Below the pieces are notes generated by a model. The model searched no databases. It saw only the letters and a program-made list of their open reading frames with translations, and had not been told where the DNA came from. Position numbers and translations under genes: made by a program. A DNA stretch of 5,688 bases from Streptomyces katrae (lineage in GTDB: Bacteria; Actinomycetota; Actinomycetes; Streptomycetales; Streptomycetaceae): positions 1 to 5,688 of the forward strand of contig NZ_JNZY01000085.1 of assembly GCF_000717655.1 (NCBI RefSeq). Direction: 5' to 3'. Shown one piece after another: positions 1 to 4,748 of the stretch (its first letter is position 1; each line of letters opens with the position of its first letter).

Positions 1-84
1 CGCAGAATCCAACTCCGGCCCCACCTTGTCGACGGCTGCCTCACCGCCACCGGTCTGGCCATCAACCCACCGACCCCACCCTGA
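1..84 (+). CDS. C-terminal end of an unrecognised protein (5' end outside window)
   Basis: Reading from base 1, 27 sense codons run to a TGA at 82-84. The peptide includes HLVDGCLTATGLAINPP. About four-fifths of the codons end in G or C, as expected for coding sequence in this GC-rich DNA. A strong stem-loop starts 17 bases after the stop, which supports a genuine gene end. I do not recognise the family, and too little is present to assign a function. The alternative is that this is a chance open stretch in high-GC DNA. Confidence 0.45.
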   Translation, partial: RRIQLRPHLVDGCLTATGLAINPPTPP

Positions 85-100
85 AATCTTCAGTAACCGG

Positions 101-129
101 GTCGGCGGGGGCCCACAGGCCCCGCCGAC
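101..129 (+). terminator. Strong GC stem-loop after the partial gene
   Basis: GTCGGCGGGG (101-110) pairs perfectly with CCCCGCCGAC (120-129). Two further C-G pairs lie inside a single bulged G, leaving a four-base loop. There is no U-tract, which is common for terminators in streptomycetes. It lies 17 bases after the stop at 84. A smaller 6-bp stem with a 5-base loop follows at 137-153 (GCCGGA/TCCGGC) and may act with it. Confidence 0.7.
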
Positions 130-296
130 GTCCCCCGCCGGAGTGAATCCGGCCCTCGCGTACGCGTACGTGGCTTGTGCGGTGCGCCCCCAACTGCCGG
201 TAAAACCCGGGTACTTGATGACTTTCCCGGCATGTCGCCATCTTTCGGGCACGGCTCGGTGGTCGGGTCGGTCGATGTGTGATTGGGGTGCGTTTC

Positions 297-410
297 ATGG
301 CGCGTTCGGTGCGTGAGAAGTGCGACGAGTACGCGCCGTCGGACGAGACCTCTGGGCGACACGGAGGCTTCGGGGCATTCCTCCCCGTATTGGGCATGGC
401 CGTGTGCTAG
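297..410 (+). CDS. Possible 37-residue small ORF upstream of the repeat-protein gene
   Basis: An ATG at 297 opens 37 codons ending at TAG 408-410. The product begins MARSVREKCDEYAPSDET and ends LPVLGMAVC. Thirty of the 37 codons end in G or C, above what this locally less GC-rich stretch would give by chance. A GGGG tract lies about 8 bases upstream as a weak ribosome site. The 3' end overlaps the proposed promoter of the next gene, which argues against it or suggests a leader-peptide role. It has no recognised domain. Treat it as a candidate only. Confidence 0.2.
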   Translation: MARSVREKCDEYAPSDETSGRHGGFGAFLPVLGMAVC

Positions 411-419
411 GGATAGTAA
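390..419 (+). promoter_or_regulatory. Candidate housekeeping-type promoter for the pentapeptide-repeat gene
   Basis: TTGGGC (390-395) and TAGTAA (414-419) are separated by 18 bases. This resembles the Streptomyces housekeeping consensus TTGAC-N16-18-TAGRRT. Transcription would begin near 425-427 and leave a leader of about 25 bases before the ATG at 452. The assignment rests on pattern only, and the overlapping TAGGGA at 409 is an alternative -10. Confidence 0.4.
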
Positions 420-451
420 GCCAAGATGCCCGAAATAGGAGGTATTTGTAT

Positions 452-766
452 ATGTATGCAACTCTTCTCCGCGTGACAACCGCGCTGGGTGCCGCGGCGG
501 TGCTGGCTGTCTGCGGCGCCGGCGCGGCCAGCGCCGACGACACGGGGCCGGGCCATTCCGTGGGCAGCTCGGGCGTCGAAAACTCGGGCCTCGGCAACGC
601 GGGCGCACTCAACGACGGCGTCGGCAACGCGGGCGTCGCCAACCGGGGTCTGGGCAACGCGGGCGTCGCCAACTGGGGTCTGGGCAACGCGGGCCTTGGC
701 AACACGGGCATCGGCAGCCACGGCATCGGAAACTCCGGCATCGGTAGCTCCGGCATCGGCAACTGA
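452..766 (+). CDS. Small secreted protein made of G-x-x-N-x pentapeptide repeats
   Basis: The protein has 104 residues. The start is fixed by AGGAGG at 437-442, nine bases before the ATG; an in-frame upstream ATG at 320 has no such site. Residues 1-28 form a signal peptide with a hydrophobic core (ALGAAAVLAV) and a likely cleavage after ASA. Residues 41-104 are 13 consecutive five-residue units with glycine at position 1, a small or hydrophobic residue (mostly L, V, I) at 2 and Asn at 4. In two units (89, 99) Asn is replaced by Ser. The pattern recalls the N-x-G-x-G-N-x-G repeats of mycobacterial PPE-MPTR proteins (pentapeptide-2 type). By inference it forms a regular beta-solenoid or another extended, surface-associated structure. 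It appears monocistronic, with its own promoter-like sequence and two stem-loops after the stop. The only cysteine (C21) lies in the signal peptide. Function is unknown. Confidence 0.85.
   Translation: MYATLLRVTTALGAAAVLAVCGAGAASADDTGPGHSVGSSGVENSGLGNAGALNDGVGNAGVANRGLGNAGVANWGLGNAGLGNTGIGSHGIGNSGIGSSGIGN
581..763 (+). repeat. In-gene tandem repeat, 15-bp unit with a 30-bp higher-order period
   Basis: The pentapeptide array is visible in the DNA as a 15-base periodicity. Between about 625 and 690 a 30-base unit encoding G-L-G-N-A-G-V-A-N-R/W is repeated nearly identically, including the core GGGCAACGCGGGCGTCGCCA. Near-identity at the nucleotide level suggests recent duplication or slippage. 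Toward the 3' end the unit shifts to isoleucine (GIGNS, GIGSS) and diverges. Confidence 0.75.
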
Positions 767-804
767 GGCGGCTCACGGCCCCGCACCACCGAGTCGCACG
801 ACGC

Positions 805-866
805 GCCCGGCTGACGTCGGGCCGGTCCACCCGGGCCGCCCGTTCCATGAGCGGCAGGCCCGGGTG
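805..866 (+). terminator. Two stem-loops after the pentapeptide-repeat gene
   Basis: The first stem-loop (805-822) is GCCCGGC-TGAC-GTCGGGC, a 7-bp stem including one G-U pair with a four-base loop. The second has a perfect 10-bp inverted repeat, CACCCGGGCC (828-837) against GGCCCGGGTG (857-866). It can extend inward by three pairs past a bulged A at 856. They begin 39 and 62 bases after the stop. Neither has a U-tract. They probably work as a tandem terminator. Confidence 0.65.
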
Positions 867-1203
867 TCTGGCGCAGAGCAGCCGGCCCGCGAGGACAGCG
901 GACCGCGCGAGAAGAATCGGCTTCACCTGGTTGCACGAGCGCCTGGAGGCCACCGCCCCCGGCGGCCCGCTGGCCGCCGCCCGCGGGCCTGGCTGCATTG
1001 GGGGTCGCCGGAGGCACGGCTTCAACGCCGTCTCGCTGCCCCTGTGGCTCGCTGCCTTCCGTTCTCGTGAACATCGACATCCCGCCTCGGCGGGTGCCTC
1101 CCAAAGCCATGAAGAACGGGCTTCGCTACCCGTGAATCGGGTGCCTCCGGGGAGGTGCGGGCAACGTAACGGCCCTGTGCCGTCCGCCTGCTGCCGTCAC
1201 CGG

Positions 1204-1228
1204 TCCCGCACGGCGCCCCCGTGCGGGA
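1204..1228. terminator. Perfect 10-bp stem-loop
   Basis: TCCCGCACGG (1204-1213) and CCGTGCGGGA (1219-1228) form a perfect stem with a five-base loop. It could end transcription in either direction. No gene ends immediately beside it, so it may instead be part of a structured transcript together with the hairpin 25 bases downstream. Confidence 0.45.
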
Positions 1229-1252
1229 GTGGGTTCGGCCCCGCTCGCACGC

Positions 1253-1274
1253 CCTGTCGCCGTGCGGCGACAGG
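1253..1274. terminator. Perfect 9-bp stem with GTGC tetraloop
   Basis: CCTGTCGCC (1253-1261) and GGCGACAGG (1266-1274) pair perfectly around GTGC. Having two uninterrupted stems of 9-10 bp within 71 bases of apparently non-coding DNA is notable even at this GC content. The role could be terminator or RNA structure; the sequence does not say which. Confidence 0.4.
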
Positions 1275-1504
1275 CAGTAGTGCCGTGCGTCCCCGTCGGT
1301 GCGCAGGAGTTCGCCGCACTGCGCCGCGTCGAGCAAGAGGCTGCTCAAGAAGTCCGGCGCCCGGCGCTGCGGGCGCTGACGTCGAGCCTGCTCTACAGTC
1401 CGGCACGCCTGCCAGGCCTTCGGGAGTTCGCCCTGCGTACCGGAGCCGTACCCGCCTGAGCCACCCGAAGCCCTCCCAGCGCCCGGGCACCGGCGCCGCA
1501 CCGG

Positions 1505-1548
1505 CCCTGCGGGGGCTTGACCGCAGCCCTGCGGGGTCGTGACTGCGG
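1505..1548 (+). repeat. Two tandem copies of a 22-bp unit upstream of the secreted-protein gene
   Basis: Copy 1 (1505-1526) and copy 2 (1527-1548) match at 18 of 22 positions. They share CCCTGCGGGG at the start and TGAC-x-GC near the end. The copies overlap alternative hairpins, for example CCGCA/TGCGG at 1521-1534 and GCGGGG (1531-1536) with CCCCGC (1549-1554). The array ends about 25 bases before the candidate -35 element of the following gene, a position suited to an activator or repressor site. Confidence 0.5.
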
Positions 1549-1572
1549 CCCCGCCACGTCCCGCATATCCCG

Positions 1573-1603
1573 TTGGAGGACGGGGCGGGGGTGCTGGTAG
1601 CGT
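1573..1603 (+). promoter_or_regulatory. Candidate promoter of the 441-residue secreted protein
   Basis: TTGGAG (1573-1578) and TAGCGT (1598-1603) are separated by 19 bases, slightly longer than ideal. Transcription would start near 1610 and give a leader of about 45 bases before the ATG at 1654. This is pattern evidence only. Confidence 0.35.
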
Positions 1604-1653
1604 CCGTCTGCTGATCGCCAGTCGGCGACACAGCGGTTTACAAGGGGGAAACA

Positions 1654-2979
1654 ATGGCAACTCGTCGTGCCCTGCTGGCCTGTGCCGCAGCGCTGGCCGC
1701 CGGGAGTCTCGTACTGGGCGGCACCACGGCCGCGCACGCGGACAGCGGAGTCACCGGCATCACGGTCCAGGAAGCTCACAACGACTGGACCAACAACGGC
1801 AAGATCGTCCTGTCCTTGACCGCGCCGAGCGCCGTCAAGAACGTCAAGGTCAGCCTGTACTCGATGGAAACCCAGCAGACCGTGGCCACGGTGGGGAACT
1901 TCGATCTGACCTCCGGCACCGCCGAGAACGGTACGTGGAAGAACCGCGGGCGCATCCAGTTGCCGGACCTGGGCAGCTACCGCATCGACGTATCGGCCTC
2001 CGACGAGGGCGGCGACACGCTTTCCGCCGCCGGCGTGGGCTATTTCTACTACGCCGTGCAGACGAACATGAAGGACACGAAGGTCGACCGCACCACGGTC
2101 GACTACCAGCACCGCAGCGTCACCATCAGCGGTCACCTGATGGGCCAGTGGCCGGGTTCCGGGGCCATCACCCCGATGGGCGGCCTGACCGTGGCGGTCA
2201 ACTCGTACATGGAGTACGCGGAGGTGACGACCGCGGCGGACGGCAGCTTCTCCGCCACGCTCCCGGTCACCGACCAATACCAGAACCGCATCGAGGCGGC
2301 CTTCCAGTACGACCCGAACCACGTCTTCTACAACCAGTCCTCCTCGAAGACCTTCCCGATCACGGTGAAGAAGACCGCCACCAAGATCGTCGAGACCCCG
2401 AGCGAGCGGAAGGTCCCGTTCAAGGGCACGGTGAACTCGACCAGCGCCACCCTGCTCTGGAACTCGCCCACCGGCTGGCAGCCGCTGGCCGGCAAGACGA
2501 TGGGCTCCAACTCCTTCGGCGACTTCGTCCAGCGCACCACGGACGCCGGCGGCAACGCGCTCTTCCCGGCGACCCAGCCGCTCTGGAGTAACTCCTCGAT
2601 CGCGGTCGGCTGGCACAGCGACGACCTGTTCCTGGCCGACGCCCAGGCGAGCGTCGACGTCATGGTCGTGCAGCCCGCCGCGTTCCGGTCCCTCACCGCG
2701 ACCCGCTCCGATGCCGCGACCGTGGAGGTCGGCGGCAGCGTGGGGTTCGAAGGCAACTCGACGCCGGGCACGATCCCCGTGAACATCCAGTACTCCGCCA
2801 CCGGCAAGGGCGGCTGGACCACCGTTGCCACCGTGCCGGACGCCAGGTGGAACGGTGAGGGCTACGCCTTCTCCACCACCGCCCCGCAGGCAGGGGCGGG
2901 TTACTGGCGTGCGACCTACACCGGCGCGCCGCAGTTCGAGAACGCCGTGAGCCAGGTCGTCTACGTCGCCGCTCCCTGA
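1654..2979 (+). CDS. Secreted multi-domain beta-sandwich (Ig-like) protein
   Basis: The protein has 441 residues. The ATG is preceded by AAGGGGGA (1642-1649) at good spacing. Residues 1-29 are a signal peptide: R4-R5, a long Ala/Leu core and cleavage after AHA. The mature chain (about 412 residues) contains no cysteine, no membrane anchor and no sorting motif, so it is probably released outside the cell. It divides into roughly four beta-rich segments: about 30-138, 140-240, 243-342 and 343-441. Segment 2 has the phrase TTAADGSFSATLPV. Segment 4 has the pattern V-x-I-Q-Y-S ... GGWTTVATV ... GYWRATYTG ... VVYV. Both are typical of Ig-like repeats in streptomycete secreted proteins. I see no catalytic motif. 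Adhesion or binding is inferred from fold-like features only. The gene stands alone with its own promoter-like sequence. Signal peptide and coding status are firm; the domain fold is an inference. Confidence 0.85.
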   Translation: MATRRALLACAAALAAGSLVLGGTTAAHADSGVTGITVQEAHNDWTNNGKIVLSLTAPSAVKNVKVSLYSMETQQTVATVGNFDLTSGTAENGTWKNRGRIQLPDLGSYRIDVSASDEGGDTLSAAGVGYFYYAVQTNMKDTKVDRTTVDYQHRSVTISGHLMGQWPGSGAITPMGGLTVAVNSYMEYAEVTTAADGSFSATLPVTDQYQNRIEAAFQYDPNHVFYNQSSSKTFPITVKKTATKIVETPSERKVPFKGTVNSTSATLLWNSPTGWQPLAGKTMGSNSFGDFVQRTTDAGGNALFPATQPLWSNSSIAVGWHSDDLFLADAQASVDVMVVQPAAFRSLTATRSDAATVEVGGSVGFEGNSTPGTIPVNIQYSATGKGGWTTVATVPDARWNGEGYAFSTTAPQAGAGYWRATYTGAPQFENAVSQVVYVAAP

Positions 2980-3051
2980 CAGGCCCGCGGCTTCGGCGAG
3001 TTGTTCCTGGGTCGCTGCGGGGGCAGGTGCGTGAGCGGCCCCAGAATGCCA

Positions 3052-3080
3052 GGGGGCATCCCCGCGTGCGCGGGGAGCAG
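3052..3080. repeat. Solitary sequence resembling a type I-E CRISPR repeat
   Basis: These 29 bases have the length and layout of actinobacterial type I-E repeats. The palindromic core is CCCCGCG-TG-CGCGGGG (3060-3075) with one more T-A pair outside, flanked by GGGGGCA on the left and AGCAG on the right. In reverse complement it begins CTGCTCCCCGCGCACGCGGG, as I recall for streptomycete repeats, differing mainly in the last few bases. No second copy occurs one repeat-spacer unit (about 61 bases) away on either side. It is therefore not an array but may be a fossil or a stand-alone repeat. The hairpin could also end transcription of the gene that stops at 2979, about 80 bases upstream. Confidence 0.55.
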
Positions 3081-3225
3081 CGCCGGATTGAAGATGGGTC
3101 GTGGACTCGGGGCTGGCTCGCTGGGGCGCGGCGAAGGCGGACCCGAAGTGCCCTGAGCCCTGCGGCTGGCAGCGCCGCGAGGCCGCCAGCCCGACGCCAG
3201 GTCGGAGCGGCCCCCGGAGTCGAAG

Positions 3226-3465
3226 TCCGCGGCCGGCCCCGGCCACCCCTGGACAGGCATGCGGTTCTCCTCCGCCTGGGGCAGCACAACGCCACTGGAG
3301 GCGACCTTGGTGAGGCCCGACCTCGTCGCCGAGATCAGCGCGGACACCGCCATCGACCGGGGCGGCGTACACCGCCACCCGCTGCGCTTCACACGACTGC
3401 GCTGCGACCTCTCGGCTGCGGACTTGGCCCTTTTCGGTGAAGGCCCCACTGCCGCTGCCGGGTAA
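3226..3465 (+). pseudogene. C-terminal fragment of an ATP-dependent DNA ligase
   Basis: The frame reads through GHPWTGMRFSSAWGS (3241 onward), VRPDLVAEISADTAIDRGG and RHPLRFTRLRCDLSAADL to a stop at 3463-3465. This closely follows the C-terminal OB-fold end of streptomycete LigC/LigD-type ATP-dependent ligases. RHPLRFTRLRCD corresponds to ligase motif VI, which contacts the ATP phosphates during lysine adenylation. The terminal GEGPTAAAG also fits the usual end of these proteins. Everything upstream is missing: no adenylation domain and no K-x-D-G motif. The frame meets a TGA at 3154-3156, and recognisable similarity begins only near 3230. Intact ligases of this type are around 300 residues or more; about 75 residues remain. 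An ATG at 3259 could in principle start a 68-residue peptide, but it has no convincing ribosome site, and the similarity extends upstream of it. I read this as a decayed or truncated gene. Confidence 0.7.
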
Positions 3466-3488
3466 GCCGTCTGCAGCAGAGGTTCGCC

Positions 3489-3516
3489 GAAACCGGTCAG
3501 GTTCGAACCGGCTTTC
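3489..3516. terminator. Bulged stem-loop between the ligase remnant and the AraC gene
   Basis: GAAACCGGT (3489-3497) pairs with ACCGG-c-TTTC (3507-3516) through nine pairs with one bulged C. It encloses a nine-base loop that overlaps the palindrome GGTTCGAACC (3500-3509). It sits 23 bases after the ligase stop. On the - strand it follows the AraC gene and its own hairpin. It could serve either direction. Confidence 0.4.
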
Positions 3517-3548
3517 ACCCGTCCGGGGGAAGGACGCTGGGGAGGCCG

Positions 3549-3563
3549 GCCGGACCGCCCGGC
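3549..3563 (-). terminator. Stem-loop directly after the AraC-family gene
   Basis: On the - strand GCCGG (3563-3559) and CCGGC (3553-3549) flank a five-base loop, starting one base after the TGA (3567-3565). The stem is short but GC-only, and no U-tract follows. Confidence 0.35.
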
Positions 3564-3564
3564 G

Positions 3565-4458
3565 TCAGTGCGCGAAGAGCCCGGTGAGGCGGCCGTCGAC
3601 GACCGTCGCGCGAGTGGCCGCGGCATCGTCGGCGAGATCGCACAGCCGGGTCGGCGTGAGTCCGGCCAGGGCCCGGAAGTCACGGCTGAGGTGGGCCTGG
3701 TCGTAGTAGCCGGACTCGGCGGCGAGCGCGGCCAGCGACCGGGCTGGGCCCGGGCTGCCGGGGCCGAGGCCGCCCGGGTGCCCGTACGAGCGGCCGGCCG
3801 CCAGGGTCAGCGCACGCTGGAAGCGCAGCACCCGGCCCACGGTCTGCGGCGGCAGGCCGATCTGCTCGCGGAACAGAGCCTGGAGCCGGCGGCCGCCGCG
3901 GCCGGTCTGCTGCGCGAGCTGGCGCAGCGTCAGTCCGCCGTGCCGGGCGAGCAGCGTGTCCCACGCCTCGGTCACCACGGGGGACGGCGTCGGCCCCTCC
4001 GCCATCCGCTGGCCCAGCTCCGTGTCGAGCAGCGCCCAGCGGCCGTCCCAGTCCGGCGCCTCGGCCAGCCGCTCGGTGAGCCGCCGCGTCCAGTCGTCGC
4101 CGAGCACGTCCTCGGCGTGGACCCGTACGCCCGCCAGTTCGGCCAGCGGGATCCCCAGGCAGGCGTACGCCCCGAGCGGCGTGAGGTCCACCTCGATCGC
4201 CTGCCCGGAGCCCCGGTAGCCGCCCAGCACGGGCGAGGTGTGCAGGCCCGCGACCACGGAGCGCGAGGTCCGCAGCGGGGGACCACCCCGCGTCGCGAAC
4301 GTGCACAAGGGCTCGCCCCAGCCCAGGACCAGGGTGACCGTGGCGGCGGGCAGCGTCAGCCTGGGCGGGCTTCCCGGCGGCGTCCGGTATCCGCAGTACT
4401 TCACCACCTGGCCCCGTAACCAGTCCGGTGCGGCACGCTCGGCCCTGTCCGGTGTCAC
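3565..4458 (-). CDS. AraC-family transcriptional regulator
   Basis: The protein has 297 residues. The chosen start is GTG at 4458-4456, with a GGGGGG ribosome site five bases before it. The frame stays open upstream to 4755, but that extension is Arg/Pro-rich, would overlap the divergent gene's start, and lacks domain character. Residues 1 to about 155 form the sensing or dimerisation domain of a common streptomycete AraC type, with PAATVTLVLGWG, VVAGLHTSP and QAIEVDLTPLGAYACLGIPL. Residues about 168-275 are the double helix-turn-helix: LRQLAQQTGRGGRRLQALFR, then GLPPQTVGRVLRFQRAL, then SLAALAAESGYYDQAHLSRD and FRALAGLTPTRL. Codon 14 is TTA (4419-4417), read by the bldA tRNA in Streptomyces, so translation is probably developmentally delayed. 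The linker between the two helix-turn-helix units (about 222-240) carries an unusual Gly/Pro-rich insertion. By inference it controls itself and the divergent secreted-protein gene. Confidence 0.9.
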   Translation of the reverse strand: MTPDRAERAAPDWLRGQVVKYCGYRTPPGSPPRLTLPAATVTLVLGWGEPLCTFATRGGPPLRTSRSVVAGLHTSPVLGGYRGSGQAIEVDLTPLGAYACLGIPLAELAGVRVHAEDVLGDDWTRRLTERLAEAPDWDGRWALLDTELGQRMAEGPTPSPVVTEAWDTLLARHGGLTLRQLAQQTGRGGRRLQALFREQIGLPPQTVGRVLRFQRALTLAAGRSYGHPGGLGPGSPGPARSLAALAAESGYYDQAHLSRDFRALAGLTPTRLCDLADDAAATRATVVDGRLTGLFAH

Positions 4459-4493
4459 TCGGTCCCCCCACCCTCTGCCGGCTGCCGGCCCGT

Positions 4494-4512
4494 CGAACGC
4501 GGTGCGCGTTCG
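4494..4512. promoter_or_regulatory. Perfect 7-5-7 inverted repeat, candidate operator
   Basis: CGAACGC-N5-GCGTTCG is a perfect dyad 36 bases upstream of the AraC GTG start. It could be a dimer-binding operator governing the regulator gene, or a hairpin in its leader. An AraC-type monomer would more often use direct repeats, so a different regulator is possible. Confidence 0.4.
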
Positions 4513-4600
4513 TACAAGACGGGTGTCCGGCCCGCCCGGCAGTCTGGTGGCGAAGCGCGCGGCCGGTGAAGGCGAGGACCGGACAGAACGGGGCGGAGCG

Positions 4601-4628
4601 GGGACCGCGGCTGGTTTCCGGCCGTCCC
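4601..4628. promoter_or_regulatory. Stem-loop in the middle of the divergent intergenic region
   Basis: GGGAC (4601-4605) pairs with GTCCC (4624-4628). Inside, GGCTGG (4609-4614) pairs with CCGGCC (4618-4623) including one G-U pair, with a TTT loop and a three-base bulge. It lies between the two divergent starts, so it is not an ordinary gene-end terminator. Its role is unknown. Confidence 0.25.
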
Positions 4629-4644
4629 GCGGGCCCCACGCAGG

Positions 4645-4722
4645 CCACGCCGCACGCCGCACGCCGTGCACCTCGTACGCCGTGCACCTCGAAGCCGTAC
4701 GTGTACCTCGACCCGTACCTCG
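4645..4722 (+). repeat. Cluster of imperfect direct repeats upstream of the secreted-protein gene
   Basis: ACGCCGTGCACCTCG occurs exactly at 4661-4675 and 4677-4691 (period 16). Degenerate continuations end in GTACCTCG (4703-4710) and CGTACCTCG (4714-4722). Just before the array is a short run of CCGCACG-like units (about 4645-4660). The array ends 26 bases before the ATG at 4749, so it overlaps where the promoter should be. It is a candidate binding region for the divergent AraC-type regulator. Confidence 0.5.
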
Positions 4723-4748
4723 TACTCCGATCCGACAGGAGACCAGGC

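Larger units (their letters stand above)
867..1570. other. About 700 bases without a convincing gene, rich in hairpins
   Basis: Several long open frames cross this interval on both strands. All have low-complexity R/P/A/G composition and none has a recognisable domain or ribosome site. The least implausible is + strand 1229-1459 (GTG start, 76 codons, about 74% G/C third positions). Its second half (EFAALRRVEQEAAQEV onward) looks protein-like but is not recognised and could be a gene remnant. The interval also contains compact stem-loops at 961-978, 1081-1094, 1116-1133, 1144-1155, 1204-1228 and 1253-1274, and an exact 11-base direct repeat CGGGTGCCTCC at 1091-1101 and 1138-1148. Confidence 0.5.

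Noticed and set aside
320..451. Upstream in-frame start for the pentapeptide-repeat protein at 320
   Set aside because: It would place 44 Arg-rich residues before the signal peptide, whereas AGGAGG sits nine bases before the ATG at 452.
500..520. Possible lipobox around C21 of the pentapeptide-repeat protein
   Set aside because: The residue before the cysteine is Val, not Gly/Ala/Ser, and a better ASA signal-peptidase I site lies seven residues on.
847..1542. 231-codon + strand frame in the gene-poor interval
   Set aside because: It is composed mainly of Arg, Pro, Ser and Gly, has no ribosome site or domain, and crosses several perfect hairpins.
1672..1683. Possible lipobox LLAC at C10 of the 441-residue protein
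   Set aside because: It is too close to the N-terminus to leave a hydrophobic core before it. The AHA site at 27-29 fits ordinary cleavage.
2992..3141. A multi-unit CRISPR array around the single repeat
   Set aside because: I checked the positions one repeat-spacer unit upstream and downstream and found no second copy, so only a solitary repeat is claimed.
1393..3378. Long 661-codon open frame on the - strand
   Set aside because: It is the antisense shadow of the 441-residue secreted protein: the composition is R/G/V-rich low complexity, there is no ribosome site, and the + strand frame has a clean signal peptide and ribosome site.
4428..4748. Upstream extension of the secreted four-cysteine protein
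   Set aside because: Starting at 4749 gives a textbook signal peptide behind AGGAG; the extension is Arg/Pro-rich and would bury it.
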